This document shows positions 8,575 through 17,566 of a DNA stretch of 35,935 nucleotides, piece by piece. Source of the DNA: Runella defluvii (lineage in GTDB: Bacteria > Bacteroidota > Bacteroidia > Cytophagales > Spirosomataceae). The stretch is from NCBI RefSeq assembly GCF_014195535.1, contig NZ_JACIBY010000004.1, positions 607,183 through 643,117 of the forward strand, written 5' to 3'. The translations under genes were made by a program, and so were the position numbers. The notes under the pieces were generated by a model that was given only the letters and a program-made list of their open reading frames with translations, did not search any database and was not told the origin of the DNA. Within the stretch, counting starts at the first letter, position 1, and every line of letters starts with the position of its first letter.

Positions 8575-8674
8575 ATGTACCAAAAAGGCAAGTTCAAGTA
8601 GTAAAAAGTACTATTCAAGAATTGAGCCATTCTGGGCTATTTTGTCTCACCGAGCCACTTTACTTTTGGTACAT
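8575..8674. promoter_or_regulatory. 11-bp perfect inverted repeat in the divergent spacer
   Basis: ATGTACCAAAA (8575-8585) and TTTTGGTACAT (8664-8674) are exact reverse complements separated by 78 bases. They lie between the response-regulator operon (minus) and the giant secreted-protein gene (plus). The right arm overlaps the proposed -7 element of the plus-strand promoter; the left arm lies 34 bases upstream of the response regulator's start. This symmetric placement suits a regulator binding both promoters, possibly the adjacent LytTR protein, although LytTR sites are usually direct repeats. The symmetry is observed; the function is inferred. Confidence 0.6.
8641..8668 (+). promoter_or_regulatory. 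Candidate promoter of the 1,872-residue secreted protein
   Basis: TTTG at 8641-8644 and TACTTTTG at 8661-8668 match the Bacteroidota -33 and -7 elements, with a 16-base spacer that is a little short. Transcription would start near 8675, giving a leader of about 75 nt before ATG 8752. The -7 element is overlapped by the right arm of the inverted repeat. Confidence 0.45.
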
Positions 8675-8751
8675 CCATACGTGTGCTTGGTCTCTTACAA
8701 AACTACATATCTTCTGCGAAAAGTCATCACCCTACGTTTCATTTACCTATC

Positions 8752-11700
8752 ATGAACTTAATTATTCATTCAGTAAGTTATTTATCCCAAAATCATTTGA
8801 AGCCTTTTTTATGGGCTATGTTTTGCTTTTTTATCGGGCTTTCGAGCGGCCAGAGCACCGCTGAGGCGCAGAACTGTCCAACGGCATCGCTTGACGTAAT
8901 TGTGCCAGTCAATGATTTCACGGGGAATGGCTACCCAGCCTATAAATTTTATCATAAAGACGGCACAAACAACAATGTTTTTTATAAAGACGAAACAATT
9001 TACAGCTATGGCGTTCAAAACTATACAGTAAATGCCTGCATTTCGCCAAGCGCAGCAGCGTTTCGCACACCAATTATGCCTGCATCTTTTGCGGAAATCT
9101 GTACAGCTGCCAATTCGGCCGTATTCTGGTCAAGTGGAGCAGATGGATGTAGTTTGCCAACACTTAGAACATGCCAAAAAGTTGGCCCGGTACAATATGT
9201 GCATTCACGGGTACAGCATTTTCAGGCTACTGCCACGGGAGACTTCACCGTTGCCTTTAACAACAGTAATGGCACAACGGTAAATCTTACGATTTTAGAA
9301 CGTTATGCTGTTTATACCGATTGTGGAAATTTGGCAGGTAATTACGTTGAAACGGGCACACAAAATAGCAAGAAAAAATTTGTTGATTCCGACAATAATG
9401 AGCTTTACTACGATGCTACCAACACCCAATGGGTAATTAGTGGTTCGATGGGTATTGCTTACAAGGTAGCCTCAACCGCCGATGCTCCGCCATTAACGGG
9501 CTGGCAAGTAGTAGGTAGTAGCTGCGTTGGCGCAAATTGTAAGGTTGCTTATGGAGAATATGTGCCTGCTGCTATTGTGTTTGCTGCCTCCGTTTTTATC
9601 AACAATGGGTGCCTTCCCCACTTTAATGGTACTTATTACTTATCTGGTATTGTTGATGAGCGGCCTGTTTATAAAAGGTCTGATGGGCAAGAATTAAAGT
9701 TCAATAAAACAGCTCTGGCATGGGAAATCGGTGCAGGGATAGACAACCGATTATTTAACACTAGCCCCACTAAAGATGTGCCTACATCATGCTGGAAGGC
9801 TAATGTCGGTAGTGCTAGTACATGTGATTTAAGCACAATTAATTTTACGCTCAGTGCAAATTCTCAAGTTGTAAATCCTGTCGTTATGTGTGTAAAGTCT
9901 GGTTGCGGTACTGCCCAAGGCACCTACACCCAAACAGGTACTTGGAACGAACGCCCTGATTTGAAGGATGATTACCAAAACCGCCTTTATTATTGGGGCG
10001 CGGGAGACCCCACTCACCCCGAAGGCTGGTACATCCGAAATTCAACGAATGTATCGCTGTTTTATAACAGTTCAACGAACACCGCTCCACCCACTACGGG
10101 CTGGCAGGCATTTATGGGCGATGGTAGTAGTTGCACAGGTAGTATTGAAGTCAATGAAAAAGAATGTCCTTGTCTTGCTTCCGTTAGCATCGTTGCCAAT
10201 CCAAGTGGTAGCATCGGCGCTGGCATGAGTGTAACCTTCACGGCAACACCTACCAATGGCGGCACCACACCAAGCTATCAATGGAAGAAAAATGGGAACG
10301 ACGTAGGAACAAATAGTGCTACCTATACCGATGCGGCTTTGGCCAATGGCGATAAAGTTACCTGTGTAATGACCAGTAACGCTACTTGTGTTTCAACTCC
10401 GACGGCCACCAGCAATGAGATTCCGATGGTAGTATGCCCGATTGGTGGTGAAACTTGGACGGCCCACACGGCAGCAGAAGCAAATTCATGGCGGTCGGTG
10501 ACCTACGGCAATGGCTTGTTTGTGGCGGTTGCAGCTAGTGGTGCCAACCGAGTGATGACCAGTCCTGATGGCGTCAACTGGACTGCCCGAACGGCGGCAG
10601 AAAACAATTTATGGGTTTCAGTAATATACGCTAATGGTTTGTTTGTAGCGGTTGCAACTGATGGTGCAAATCGCGTGATGACTAGCCCCGATGGCATCAA
10701 CTGGACTGCCCGAACAGCAGCAGCGGCAAGTCAATGGTATTCGGTCACTTACGGTAATGGTTTGTTTGTGGCGGTAGCGGTTGGGGGGGATAATCGCGTG
10801 ATGACCAGTCCCGATGGCATCAACTGGACTGCTCGAACGGCGGTAGAAGCCAATGAATGGACTTCGGTAACCTATGGCAACGGCTTGTTTGTGGCAGTAG
10901 CAGTTAGTGGTTCAACCCGCGTGATGACCAGCCCCGATGGCATCAACTGGACTGCCCGAACGGCGGTAGAATCCAGTAGATGGTTTTCGGTGACTTACGG
11001 CAATGGCTTGTACGTGGCAGTGGCTCAAAATGGTACCAACCGCGTGATGACTAGCTCCGATGGTATCAATTGGACTGCCAGAACAGCGGCAGTTCCCAAT
11101 GAATGGCGTTGGGTGACCTACGGTGGTGGTTTGTTTGTGGCGATAGCAGAGGTTGGTGTCAGCTGTGTGATGTGTAGCCGCGATGGAATTAATTGGGTTG
11201 CCCGTACCATCGCAGAAGATAGTCCGTGGGTTTCATTAATCTATGGCAATGGCTTGTTTGTGGCGATAGCAGCGGATGGTGCCAACCGCGTGGTGACTAG
11301 CCCTGGAGGCGATACGCCCGCCGTTAGCATCGTTTCCAATGATGCCGACAACAATATTATCAATGGTACGAGTGTCACTTTCACCGCTACGCCTACCAAT
11401 GGTGGAACAACTCCAAGCTACATTTGGAAAAAGAATAACGTAACTATTCCGAATGAAACGGGGGCGACTTTGACTACTACTACGCTGGCTAATGGTGATA
11501 AAATTAAGGTTGAAATGACAAGTAGTGATGTTTGTGTATCGCCAGCCACAGCCACGAGTGATGAAATTACAATGACAGTTATCCTTTGTGTTTCTCCCAC
11601 CACTTACAACGTCACAGGCGGCGGCTCCTATTGTTCGGGCGGTAGCGGTTCAGTAGTAGGTTTATCGAGTTCGCAAACGGGCGTAAATTATCAACTCAAG

Positions 11701-14370
11701 AAAGGCAGTGTGAATATTGGCAGTGCGGTAGCAGGCACTGGCAACGCTCTCACGTTTGGCAATCAGATGGAAGCGGGCACTTATACGGTAGAGGCAACGA
11801 CTGCCACGGGAGGTTGTGTAGCGAGTATGTCAGGGAATGCGGTAGTAACAATCAATACGTTACCCTCTTTATTTAGCGTGACGGGCGGAGGTAGTTTCTG
11901 TCCAGGTGGCTCGGGCGTATTGGTTGGTTTGAGTGGTTCGGAATCAGGCGTAAGTTACCAACTGAAGAAAGGGGATGTGCTAATCGGCAATGCGTTGAGT
12001 GGCACAGGCAGCTCTATATCGTTTGGTAATCAGACAGATGTCGGCACATATACCGTAGTGGCGACCAACACCAGCACAAGTTGTGTGACTTCGATGACAG
12101 GCAGTGCATCGGTAACGACTTATGCTTTACCGACGGCAGTGGTTAGTGGGACTTCGTTGGTTTGTAAGGGAGGTTCAGCGGTGACAGTGACCTTCACGGG
12201 AAGTAACGGCGTTGCCCCCTACACATTTAGCTATCAAGTAAATGGGGGTAGTGTACAAACGGTCGCGACTACTGGCGGAAGTGCGAGTGCGACAGTAAAT
12301 CAAAGTACAAGTACAGCGGGCATTTATACTTATACGTTAGTAAGTGTGCGTGATGCCAACTGTTCACAAACCCAAACAGGTAGTGCGGTGGTTACTGTGC
12401 AGACGAAACCTACAATTGTTCTCAACACGTTACAACAGACGTTTAACGAAGGCAATACACAAGTTTTGTGCGACACGGATGCGAATCCTGAGAACGGTTT
12501 ACAGTTTACAGTTTCGGGTTCATGTGTGACTGGTTCGCCCGTTTGGCGAGTACAAGTGGGCGGTGGTTCATGGAGTGAATGGTCGGCGACAGCCCCAGTT
12601 ACCCAATCCTCCAATAACCAACCGCACCGCTACCAAGCGGCCTGTGATGCGAGTTGTCCCGTGACCTATACGTCACCGATTGAGTTGACGATTAACTACC
12701 GCGCTTCGGTGCCACAAAATGTGTCGCTATTGGCGGACGGTGTGACCGTGGCAGCGGGAGAGACGAAAGACATTTGTAACATCGAAGGCAATGAACTGTT
12801 CTTCAAAGCGACTTGCGCAACGGGAGAAACGGTTGTTTATTCGGTGGATGGAGGTGAATACAGCGGAGTTGTACCGACGCAGTTGGTAGATGGCAATTAC
12901 CATAATTATCGGGTACGTTGTCGTAAGTTGGACGGTACGGCATCATGTATAGAGACGGAATCGGGTGTACTTCGATTGCGGATTACGAGTTTGTCTCAAG
13001 TACCTGTAGCAAGCCTGAATGTGACGAGTGGCTGCGGAACGCCATTGTCTTTCAGTGGCAGTACAAGTTGCGGAAATTTGGCGAGCATCTGGTACAATGC
13101 TTCGACCAACGTCTCTCTGTCAACGCTTCCTGTCCAAACGCCAAGTGAAACGACTTCGTACTACGCCCGTTGTCAGACAGAGTATGGTTGTGTGAGTGAG
13201 AAGAGTAATGTGGTGACCTTTACGGTGACACCTATTTACGTAGCGCCGATAGTTACGGTTTCGCAAGATGTGGTATGTACAGGCACGACGGTGACGGTTT
13301 CGGCGAACTGTCCAGCAGGAAGTACAACGAGCTGGAACACAGGGGTAAGCACGCCAAGTTTTGAGGTAGCATTTAGCAACGTAACCAAGCAGAGTTACTG
13401 GGCGAAGTGCGTCTTTGAGGGCGGATGTCAGAGCGCTGAGAGTAACCGTAAAGAGGTATCTTGGAAGGCATTTGTGGTGAGTTTGATCAACATTGGGGAG
13501 AGCAAATCGGGGATAAAGAGCAACGACCGCGCGGCGTGGAGTAGCCAGTTTGTTACCCGCGATGGCGGGCCAGAGTTGGATCAAAGCACGCAGCAGTCTC
13601 CGACGTTGTATTACGTTGAGAATGTGAACAAGCAGGCACCTCGTTATTGGACGATTCATGCGGATGCGTGTGCCTTAGGTACGAATGGATCGTTGACGTT
13701 TGACATGTTGGCGACGCCCGAGATGGGGGTAATTCGTTCCTTCAATACGCACGAAAACAATGCGCCCTACTTTATGTATGCCAACCGTGAAGGCTGGACG
13801 GAGTTATACGCCCAAAATCACCCCGCGTATGGTTTTTACCAAGACAACGGAGCAGGTGGTAACGTTTATGACGCGGGTTTACCGAAAGGTTTATACAAGT
13901 TGAGTATTCGTTATTGGGACATGAAGGGTTGGGGAAGCATTTATCCCTCGACGCGCAAACCTCAGGGCAACGTCTTAGCGTATCAAGAATATTGGTTCCG
14001 AATCCAGTCGAAAGATGGTGTGGGGGTAGGAGCAGCGCGGACAGCGGTTAGCGGGGAGGAAGAGGTAAAAGGCAAAGGGCAAGGGTCGGATAACGGAAAA
14101 CAGTTAACCGATAACGTTGCCTTCGCCACCGTCATGCCAAATCCCGTCACCAACATTCTGCGTTTGAAAGTGCAAGACAGCAAGGGGCAAATGGTGCAGA
14201 CTACCTTGACTGACGCAGCAGGTCGTCATGTGTTGAGTCGTCAATTTACACCAGAGACCAACATGCACCAAGAAGAGTTCGGGGTGAGTGAGTTGCCGAC
14301 GGGAATGTATTTCTTGAAGGTAACGACGTCAGACAAACAAGCGACGTTGAAAGTAGTGAAAGTAGATTAA
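8752..14370 (+). CDS. Large secreted multidomain surface protein with T9SS sorting domain
   Basis: A 1,872-residue protein. ATG 8752 is chosen over an in-frame GTG at 8683 because it gives a proper signal peptide (hydrophobic core about 19-31, cleavage near AEA at 37-39). The order is: unassigned N-terminal domain (42-190); three related modules of 80-90 residues with G-x-Y and W-x-I motifs (about 192-460); an Ig-like domain (about 474-560); seven 41-residue Asp-box-like repeats (569-855), probably a beta-propeller; a second, closely similar Ig-like domain (about 857-950); two modules starting near YNVTGGGSYC and FSVTGGGSFC; more Ig or PKD-like domains; a domain around 1576-1750; and a T9SS type A C-terminal domain (about 1790-1872, with MPNP, LTDAAGR, LPTGMYFLKV). 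It should be exported across the outer membrane and anchored at the cell surface. Ligand binding or adhesion is a reasonable guess. It is followed by an intrinsic terminator. Confidence 0.88.
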   Translation: MNLIIHSVSYLSQNHLKPFLWAMFCFFIGLSSGQSTAEAQNCPTASLDVIVPVNDFTGNGYPAYKFYHKDGTNNNVFYKDETIYSYGVQNYTVNACISPSAAAFRTPIMPASFAEICTAANSAVFWSSGADGCSLPTLRTCQKVGPVQYVHSRVQHFQATATGDFTVAFNNSNGTTVNLTILERYAVYTDCGNLAGNYVETGTQNSKKKFVDSDNNELYYDATNTQWVISGSMGIAYKVASTADAPPLTGWQVVGSSCVGANCKVAYGEYVPAAIVFAASVFINNGCLPHFNGTYYLSGIVDERPVYKRSDGQELKFNKTALAWEIGAGIDNRLFNTSPTKDVPTSCWKANVGSASTCDLSTINFTLSANSQVVNPVVMCVKSGCGTAQGTYTQTGTWNERPDLKDDYQNRLYYWGAGDPTHPEGWYIRNSTNVSLFYNSSTNTAPPTTGWQAFMGDGSSCTGSIEVNEKECPCLASVSIVANPSGSIGAGMSVTFTATPTNGGTTPSYQWKKNGNDVGTNSATYTDAALANGDKVTCVMTSNATCVSTPTATSNEIPMVVCPIGGETWTAHTAAEANSWRSVTYGNGLFVAVAASGANRVMTSPDGVNWTARTAAENNLWVSVIYANGLFVAVATDGANRVMTSPDGINWTARTAAAASQWYSVTYGNGLFVAVAVGGDNRVMTSPDGINWTARTAVEANEWTSVTYGNGLFVAVAVSGSTRVMTSPDGINWTARTAVESSRWFSVTYGNGLYVAVAQNGTNRVMTSSDGINWTARTAAVPNEWRWVTYGGGLFVAIAEVGVSCVMCSRDGINWVARTIAEDSPWVSLIYGNGLFVAIAADGANRVVTSPGGDTPAVSIVSNDADNNIINGTSVTFTATPTNGGTTPSYIWKKNNVTIPNETGATLTTTTLANGDKIKVEMTSSDVCVSPATATSDEITMTVILCVSPTTYNVTGGGSYCSGGSGSVVGLSSSQTGVNYQLKKGSVNIGSAVAGTGNALTFGNQMEAGTYTVEATTATGGCVASMSGNAVVTINTLPSLFSVTGGGSFCPGGSGVLVGLSGSESGVSYQLKKGDVLIGNALSGTGSSISFGNQTDVGTYTVVATNTSTSCVTSMTGSASVTTYALPTAVVSGTSLVCKGGSAVTVTFTGSNGVAPYTFSYQVNGGSVQTVATTGGSASATVNQSTSTAGIYTYTLVSVRDANCSQTQTGSAVVTVQTKPTIVLNTLQQTFNEGNTQVLCDTDANPENGLQFTVSGSCVTGSPVWRVQVGGGSWSEWSATAPVTQSSNNQPHRYQAACDASCPVTYTSPIELTINYRASVPQNVSLLADGVTVAAGETKDICNIEGNELFFKATCATGETVVYSVDGGEYSGVVPTQLVDGNYHNYRVRCRKLDGTASCIETESGVLRLRITSLSQVPVASLNVTSGCGTPLSFSGSTSCGNLASIWYNASTNVSLSTLPVQTPSETTSYYARCQTEYGCVSEKSNVVTFTVTPIYVAPIVTVSQDVVCTGTTVTVSANCPAGSTTSWNTGVSTPSFEVAFSNVTKQSYWAKCVFEGGCQSAESNRKEVSWKAFVVSLINIGESKSGIKSNDRAAWSSQFVTRDGGPELDQSTQQSPTLYYVENVNKQAPRYWTIHADACALGTNGSLTFDMLATPEMGVIRSFNTHENNAPYFMYANREGWTELYAQNHPAYGFYQDNGAGGNVYDAGLPKGLYKLSIRYWDMKGWGSIYPSTRKPQGNVLAYQEYWFRIQSKDGVGVGAARTAVSGEEEVKGKGQGSDNGKQLTDNVAFATVMPNPVTNILRLKVQDSKGQMVQTTLTDAAGRHVLSRQFTPETNMHQEEFGVSELPTGMYFLKVTTSDKQATLKVVKVD
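10456..11316 (+). repeat. Seven 123-bp tandem repeats (41-residue blades)
   Basis: Units begin at 10456, 10579, 10702, 10825, 10948, 11071 and 11194, with no length change between them. Each encodes W-(T)-A-(R)-T, a variable segment, W-x-S-V-T-Y-G-N-G-L-F-V-A-V-A, a variable loop, and R-V-M-T-S-P-D-G-I-N. The SPDGxNW segment resembles the Asp-box of BNR or sialidase-type propellers. Seven units fit a closed seven-bladed propeller. The last two units are the most diverged. Confidence 0.9.
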
Positions 14371-14394
14371 CAAACAGAGTAAAATGATTGAATG

Positions 14395-14431
14395 AACAGG
14401 GATGCTTTGCTAAAGTGTCCCTGTTTTTTTT
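14395..14431 (+). terminator. Intrinsic terminator after the secreted-protein gene
   Basis: Stem AACAGGGA (14395-14402) pairs with TCCCTGTT (14418-14425) around a 15-base loop, and eight T residues run from 14424 to 14431. It lies 25 bases after the stop codon at 14370. Confidence 0.75.
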
Positions 14432-14511
14432 GGTTAAAAAGGAGAGAATTGGAAAGATTCATGCTTTGAAAAAAAAGAAAACGTTGTTTTACCTCACCAA
14501 TTTCTATTTTT

Positions 14512-15672
14512 ATGCGACAGTTTGTATTTAATTTGACAATGATATGTCTGATATGTGTGGGGGCTCGCGTGAGTAGCTTCGCTCAAAAATCGACAAAAAA
14601 GACGGCTAACAAAAAGATGAACACAATCACAAAAACAACTTTTGGGCAATTGCCCGATGGCCAAACGGCTGACTTATTTACCTTGCGGAGCGCAGCTGGG
14701 GTAGAGGTACGTATCTCTAATTATGGCGGAATTATTTCTCATTTGCTTGTGCCCGACAAAAATGGCGTGAAAGAAGATGTGGTGTTAGGCTACGACCACT
14801 TGGATGGCTATCTCAAAGCATCGCCGTACTTTGGTGCATTGATAGGCCGCTACGGAAACCGAATCGCCGATGCTAAATTTACGCTGGAGGGGAAAGAATA
14901 CCCATTGGCCGTCAATAGCGGAGTCAACAACATTCACGGTGGAAAAAAGGGGTTTGACAAAAAGATTTGGAAGCCAGAAGTGATAGAAGCAGAAAATGCC
15001 CTGAAATTGTCGTACGTGAGTCCCGACGGGGAAGAGGGTTTTCCTGGGACGCTTTCTACGGAAGTGACGTACCGTTTGACCGACGACAATGCTTTAGAAA
15101 TTGAATACCGCAGCACGACCGACAAAACGACGATTGTCAATTTGACAAATCATACCTATTTTAACTTTACTGGTGCAAAAACAGATGTACTCGACCACGT
15201 GGTGACGATTAATGCCGACTATTTGGTGCCCGTCAACAAAAACCTAATTCCGACGGGTGAGCTGCGGGCGGTGAAAGGGACGCCGTTTGATTTTCTTCAA
15301 CCACACGTAGTAGGAGAGCGAATCAACGACCCCGAGGATGACCAAATCAAAGTAGCTGGGGGATATGACCATTGTTGGGTAGTCAATGGAGAACCAAAGA
15401 CCTTGCGCCCAACCGCAACGGCCTACGAACCTACATCGGGGCGTTTTATGGAAGTGTTTACAACCGAGCCTGGGATTCAGTTTTACACAGGTAATTTTTT
15501 GAGCAATAACATTACTGGTAAAAATAACATTACCTATCGGAAGCGTATTGGTTTTTGTTTTGAAACTCAACATTACCCTGATTCTCCTAATCAGCCCCAA
15601 TTCCCAAGCGTTGTTTTACGCCCAGGCGAAGAATATTATACCAAAACAGTATATAAATTTTCGGTAAAGTAG
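14512..15672 (+). CDS. galM: Secreted aldose 1-epimerase (mutarotase)
   Basis: A 386-residue protein with a signal peptide (about 1-25, ending SSFAQ), so probably periplasmic. It interconverts alpha and beta anomers of aldoses such as glucose or galactose, feeding sugar uptake or the Leloir pathway. The family's active-site motifs are present: His142 in NNIHGG, His214 in NLTNHTYFN, Asp286 in GGYDHCWV and Glu319 in TTEPGIQFYTGN. The last is the expected general base and His214 the expected acid. The closing motif SPNQPQFPSVVLRPGEEY is typical. The length fits the family plus a signal peptide and a Lys-rich linker (about 27-37). It follows a terminator and ends 91 bases before the alpha-E gene, with a possible promoter between, so it is probably a separate unit. 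No sugar-transport genes are nearby. Confidence 0.93.
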   Translation: MRQFVFNLTMICLICVGARVSSFAQKSTKKTANKKMNTITKTTFGQLPDGQTADLFTLRSAAGVEVRISNYGGIISHLLVPDKNGVKEDVVLGYDHLDGYLKASPYFGALIGRYGNRIADAKFTLEGKEYPLAVNSGVNNIHGGKKGFDKKIWKPEVIEAENALKLSYVSPDGEEGFPGTLSTEVTYRLTDDNALEIEYRSTTDKTTIVNLTNHTYFNFTGAKTDVLDHVVTINADYLVPVNKNLIPTGELRAVKGTPFDFLQPHVVGERINDPEDDQIKVAGGYDHCWVVNGEPKTLRPTATAYEPTSGRFMEVFTTEPGIQFYTGNFLSNNITGKNNITYRKRIGFCFETQHYPDSPNQPQFPSVVLRPGEEYYTKTVYKFSVK

Positions 15673-15698
15673 TTTACAGAGAGACATACAGTAAAAAA

Positions 15699-15730
15699 TT
15701 TGGCCATTTCGGATTATTACAGTAGTTTAG
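15699..15730 (+). promoter_or_regulatory. Candidate promoter of the alpha-E and Anbu genes
   Basis: TTTG at 15699-15702 and TAGTTTAG at 15723-15730 are separated by 20 bases, a good Bacteroidota spacing; the -7 element has one mismatch to TAnnTTTG. Transcription would begin near 15737, after the in-frame TTG at 15734, which supports ATG 15764 as the start. Confidence 0.35.
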
Positions 15731-15763
15731 CGATTGTCATTCACCAACCCCCACCTTAATAGT

Positions 15764-16753
15764 ATGGCAATGTTAAGCCGCGTTGCAGATTCCATTTACT
15801 GGATGAATCGCTATATTGAGCGAGCTGAAAACTATGCTCGTTTCATCGGAGTAAATTTCAATTTGGCATTTGACTTGCCTCCCAGTGTCAGCGAACAATG
15901 GGAGCCACTGCTGATTGCTACTGCCGATAACTACTTGTTTTACCAGCATTACGATGAGCCCACGCGCGAAAACGTGATTAATTTCATGACGTTCGACAAG
16001 CGGAATCCGAACTCGATTTATACCTGTATTTCGGCCGCACGGGAAAATGGGCGGACGATTCGGGAAAGCATTTCGAAGGAAATGTGGGAAAACCTGAACC
16101 AACTTTACTTGTGGTTGCGCAATGTGCAACCCAAACAAGAGTGGGATTTAAACCACATGCAGGACTTCTATTCGGAAGTACGGAATGGAACACAGCTGTT
16201 TTACGGCATCGTGGATGCGACCATCACGCGCAATGAAGCATGGCATTTTGGGCGTTTGGGGCGTTTTATGGAACGTGCCGATAAAACGTCGCGTTTCTTG
16301 GATGTATCGTATTTTACCCTCATGCCCGACTCGGACGTGACAGGAAGTACACTCGAACTGGTGCTTTGGACGGCAGTATTGAAGTCGGTAAGTGCCTATA
16401 ATATGTATCGTCAACAAAATCAGATGCTTACGCCAAAGCACATCGCTGAGTTTTTGATTCTTGATAAACTCTTCCCGCGTGCAATGGCCCATTGTATCCG
16501 TCAGGCTGAGTTATCGTTGTACGAAATTTCGGGCACGCCTACCTCCAACCGTTTTAGTAACCAAGCGGAGAAAAAAATGGGTAAACTACGCTCTGAAATC
16601 GAATATACCGACATTGAAGATATTTTTGAAACAGGTTTGCACCAATACCTCGACCAATTCCAAATTCGCGGAAATGAGGTAAGTAAAGCAATTTTTGAAA
16701 CGTATTTCGACATCAAACCTGTCGAAGCGTTTCAGTACCAATCTCAATCCTAA
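15764..16753 (+). CDS. Alpha-E domain protein (DUF403)
   Basis: A 330-residue, mostly helical protein starting MAMLSRVADSIYWMNRYIERAENYARF, the standard alpha-E opening with its conserved Arg, Tyr-Trp and Glu-Arg-Ala-Glu residues. A second conserved block, WHFGRLGRFMERADKTSRFLDV, lies near residues 162-183. The length matches the family and it appears complete. ATG 15764 is preferred to an upstream in-frame TTG at 15734 because the family starts here. The biochemical role is not established. In many bacteria alpha-E proteins are encoded with a circularly permuted ATP-grasp enzyme, a transglutaminase-like protease and an Anbu peptidase, a set proposed to make or break small peptide modifications. 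The latter two partners follow here. The Anbu gene starts 9 bases after this stop codon, so the two are surely co-transcribed. Confidence 0.92.
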   Translation: MAMLSRVADSIYWMNRYIERAENYARFIGVNFNLAFDLPPSVSEQWEPLLIATADNYLFYQHYDEPTRENVINFMTFDKRNPNSIYTCISAARENGRTIRESISKEMWENLNQLYLWLRNVQPKQEWDLNHMQDFYSEVRNGTQLFYGIVDATITRNEAWHFGRLGRFMERADKTSRFLDVSYFTLMPDSDVTGSTLELVLWTAVLKSVSAYNMYRQQNQMLTPKHIAEFLILDKLFPRAMAHCIRQAELSLYEISGTPTSNRFSNQAEKKMGKLRSEIEYTDIEDIFETGLHQYLDQFQIRGNEVSKAIFETYFDIKPVEAFQYQSQS

Positions 16754-16762
16754 GTTTTTACA

Positions 16763-17497
16763 ATGACCTATTGTCTTGGCATTAAAGTCGCCTCTGGGCT
16801 GGTAGCCATCGCCGATACCCGCCTCACATCGGGTACTGAAGTGAGCACCAACAAAAAAATTTCGGTCCATCAGCTCGAAAATCATTCGTTGTTTATCATG
16901 ACATCGGGGCTACGCTCGGTGCGTGACAAAGCCGTGACGTATTTTCGAGAAGTGTTGGAAGAAGAAGATGGGAGTTTTAACAAACTGTATAAGGCCGTCA
17001 ATGCCTTTGGCCAACAAGTAAGGCGAGTGGCACGAGAGGACAAAGAAGCACTGGATGCCGCTGGACTCCGTTTCAATTTGCACGCCATTGTAGGGGGGCA
17101 ATTGGAAGACGACGACGAACACAAACTCTACCTGCTGTATCCCGAAGGCAACTGGGTAGAGGTGGGAGAAACGTCGCCATTTTTTGTTATTGGTAATTCT
17201 AATTACGGAAAGCCGCTGTTGTTCAGGAGTTTAAAGTATGATTCTTCGTTGATGGATGCGCTGAAAGTCGGGTTTTTGTCTTTTGATTCAACGCGAGTAA
17301 GTGCCAACGATGTCGATTATCCTATTGACGTGGTTGTGTATGAAGAAGGAAGTTTCCACCTGACGGAACACCGCTTTCAAAAAGATGATTTAGCGCATTT
17401 GTCGCTGCAATGGAGTATGCTGCTCCAAAATTCTGTCCAGCGTTTGCCAAACGATTGGATGGATCCGATACTTGATAAAGTTCGAGATAAAGTATAA
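16763..17497 (+). CDS. Anbu-type proteasome-like peptidase
   Basis: A 244-residue protein of the Ntn-hydrolase fold, related to HslV and proteasome beta subunits. It begins MTYCLGIKVASGLVAIADTR, the Anbu signature. Removal of Met1 would expose Thr2 as the catalytic nucleophile, with the Asp of IADTR and a Lys in the NKKIS segment (about residue 33) as the expected supporting residues. The length fits the family. Anbu proteins form ring or helical assemblies in the cytoplasm; the substrates are unknown and proteolytic activity is weakly documented. It sits 9 bases after the alpha-E gene and is followed within 4 bases of the stop codon by a strong intrinsic terminator. The terminator separates it from the transglutaminase gene that normally belongs to the same set. 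Confidence 0.9.
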   Translation: MTYCLGIKVASGLVAIADTRLTSGTEVSTNKKISVHQLENHSLFIMTSGLRSVRDKAVTYFREVLEEEDGSFNKLYKAVNAFGQQVRRVAREDKEALDAAGLRFNLHAIVGGQLEDDDEHKLYLLYPEGNWVEVGETSPFFVIGNSNYGKPLLFRSLKYDSSLMDALKVGFLSFDSTRVSANDVDYPIDVVVYEEGSFHLTEHRFQKDDLAHLSLQWSMLLQNSVQRLPNDWMDPILDKVRDKV

Positions 17498-17500
17498 AAA

Positions 17501-17528
17501 GGTGGAGTAAATCTCCACCTTTTTTTTT
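17501..17528 (+). terminator. Intrinsic terminator between the Anbu and transglutaminase genes
   Basis: GGTGGAG (17501-17507) pairs with CTCCACC (17513-17519) around TAAAT, with A residues before and nine T residues after (17520-17528). This is a textbook rho-independent terminator and could work in both directions because of the upstream A-run. Confidence 0.85.
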
Positions 17529-17566
17529 ATTTATATATATGCCTTTCCAACTCAGGGTACATTGTT

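Noticed and set aside
8575..8674. Inverted repeat as the ends of a miniature insertion element
   Set aside because: No target-site duplication is visible next to the arms, the interior is promoter-like, and no second copy of the whole unit occurs in the window.
8683..8751. GTG at 8683 as the start of the large secreted protein
   Set aside because: It would put 23 extra residues before the signal peptide and begins about where transcription is expected to start; ATG 8752 gives a normal secretion signal.
13120..13659. 179-codon minus-strand frame inside the large secreted-protein gene
   Set aside because: Fully antisense to a well-supported coding sequence; composition (Arg, Leu, His-rich) is typical of a shadow frame.
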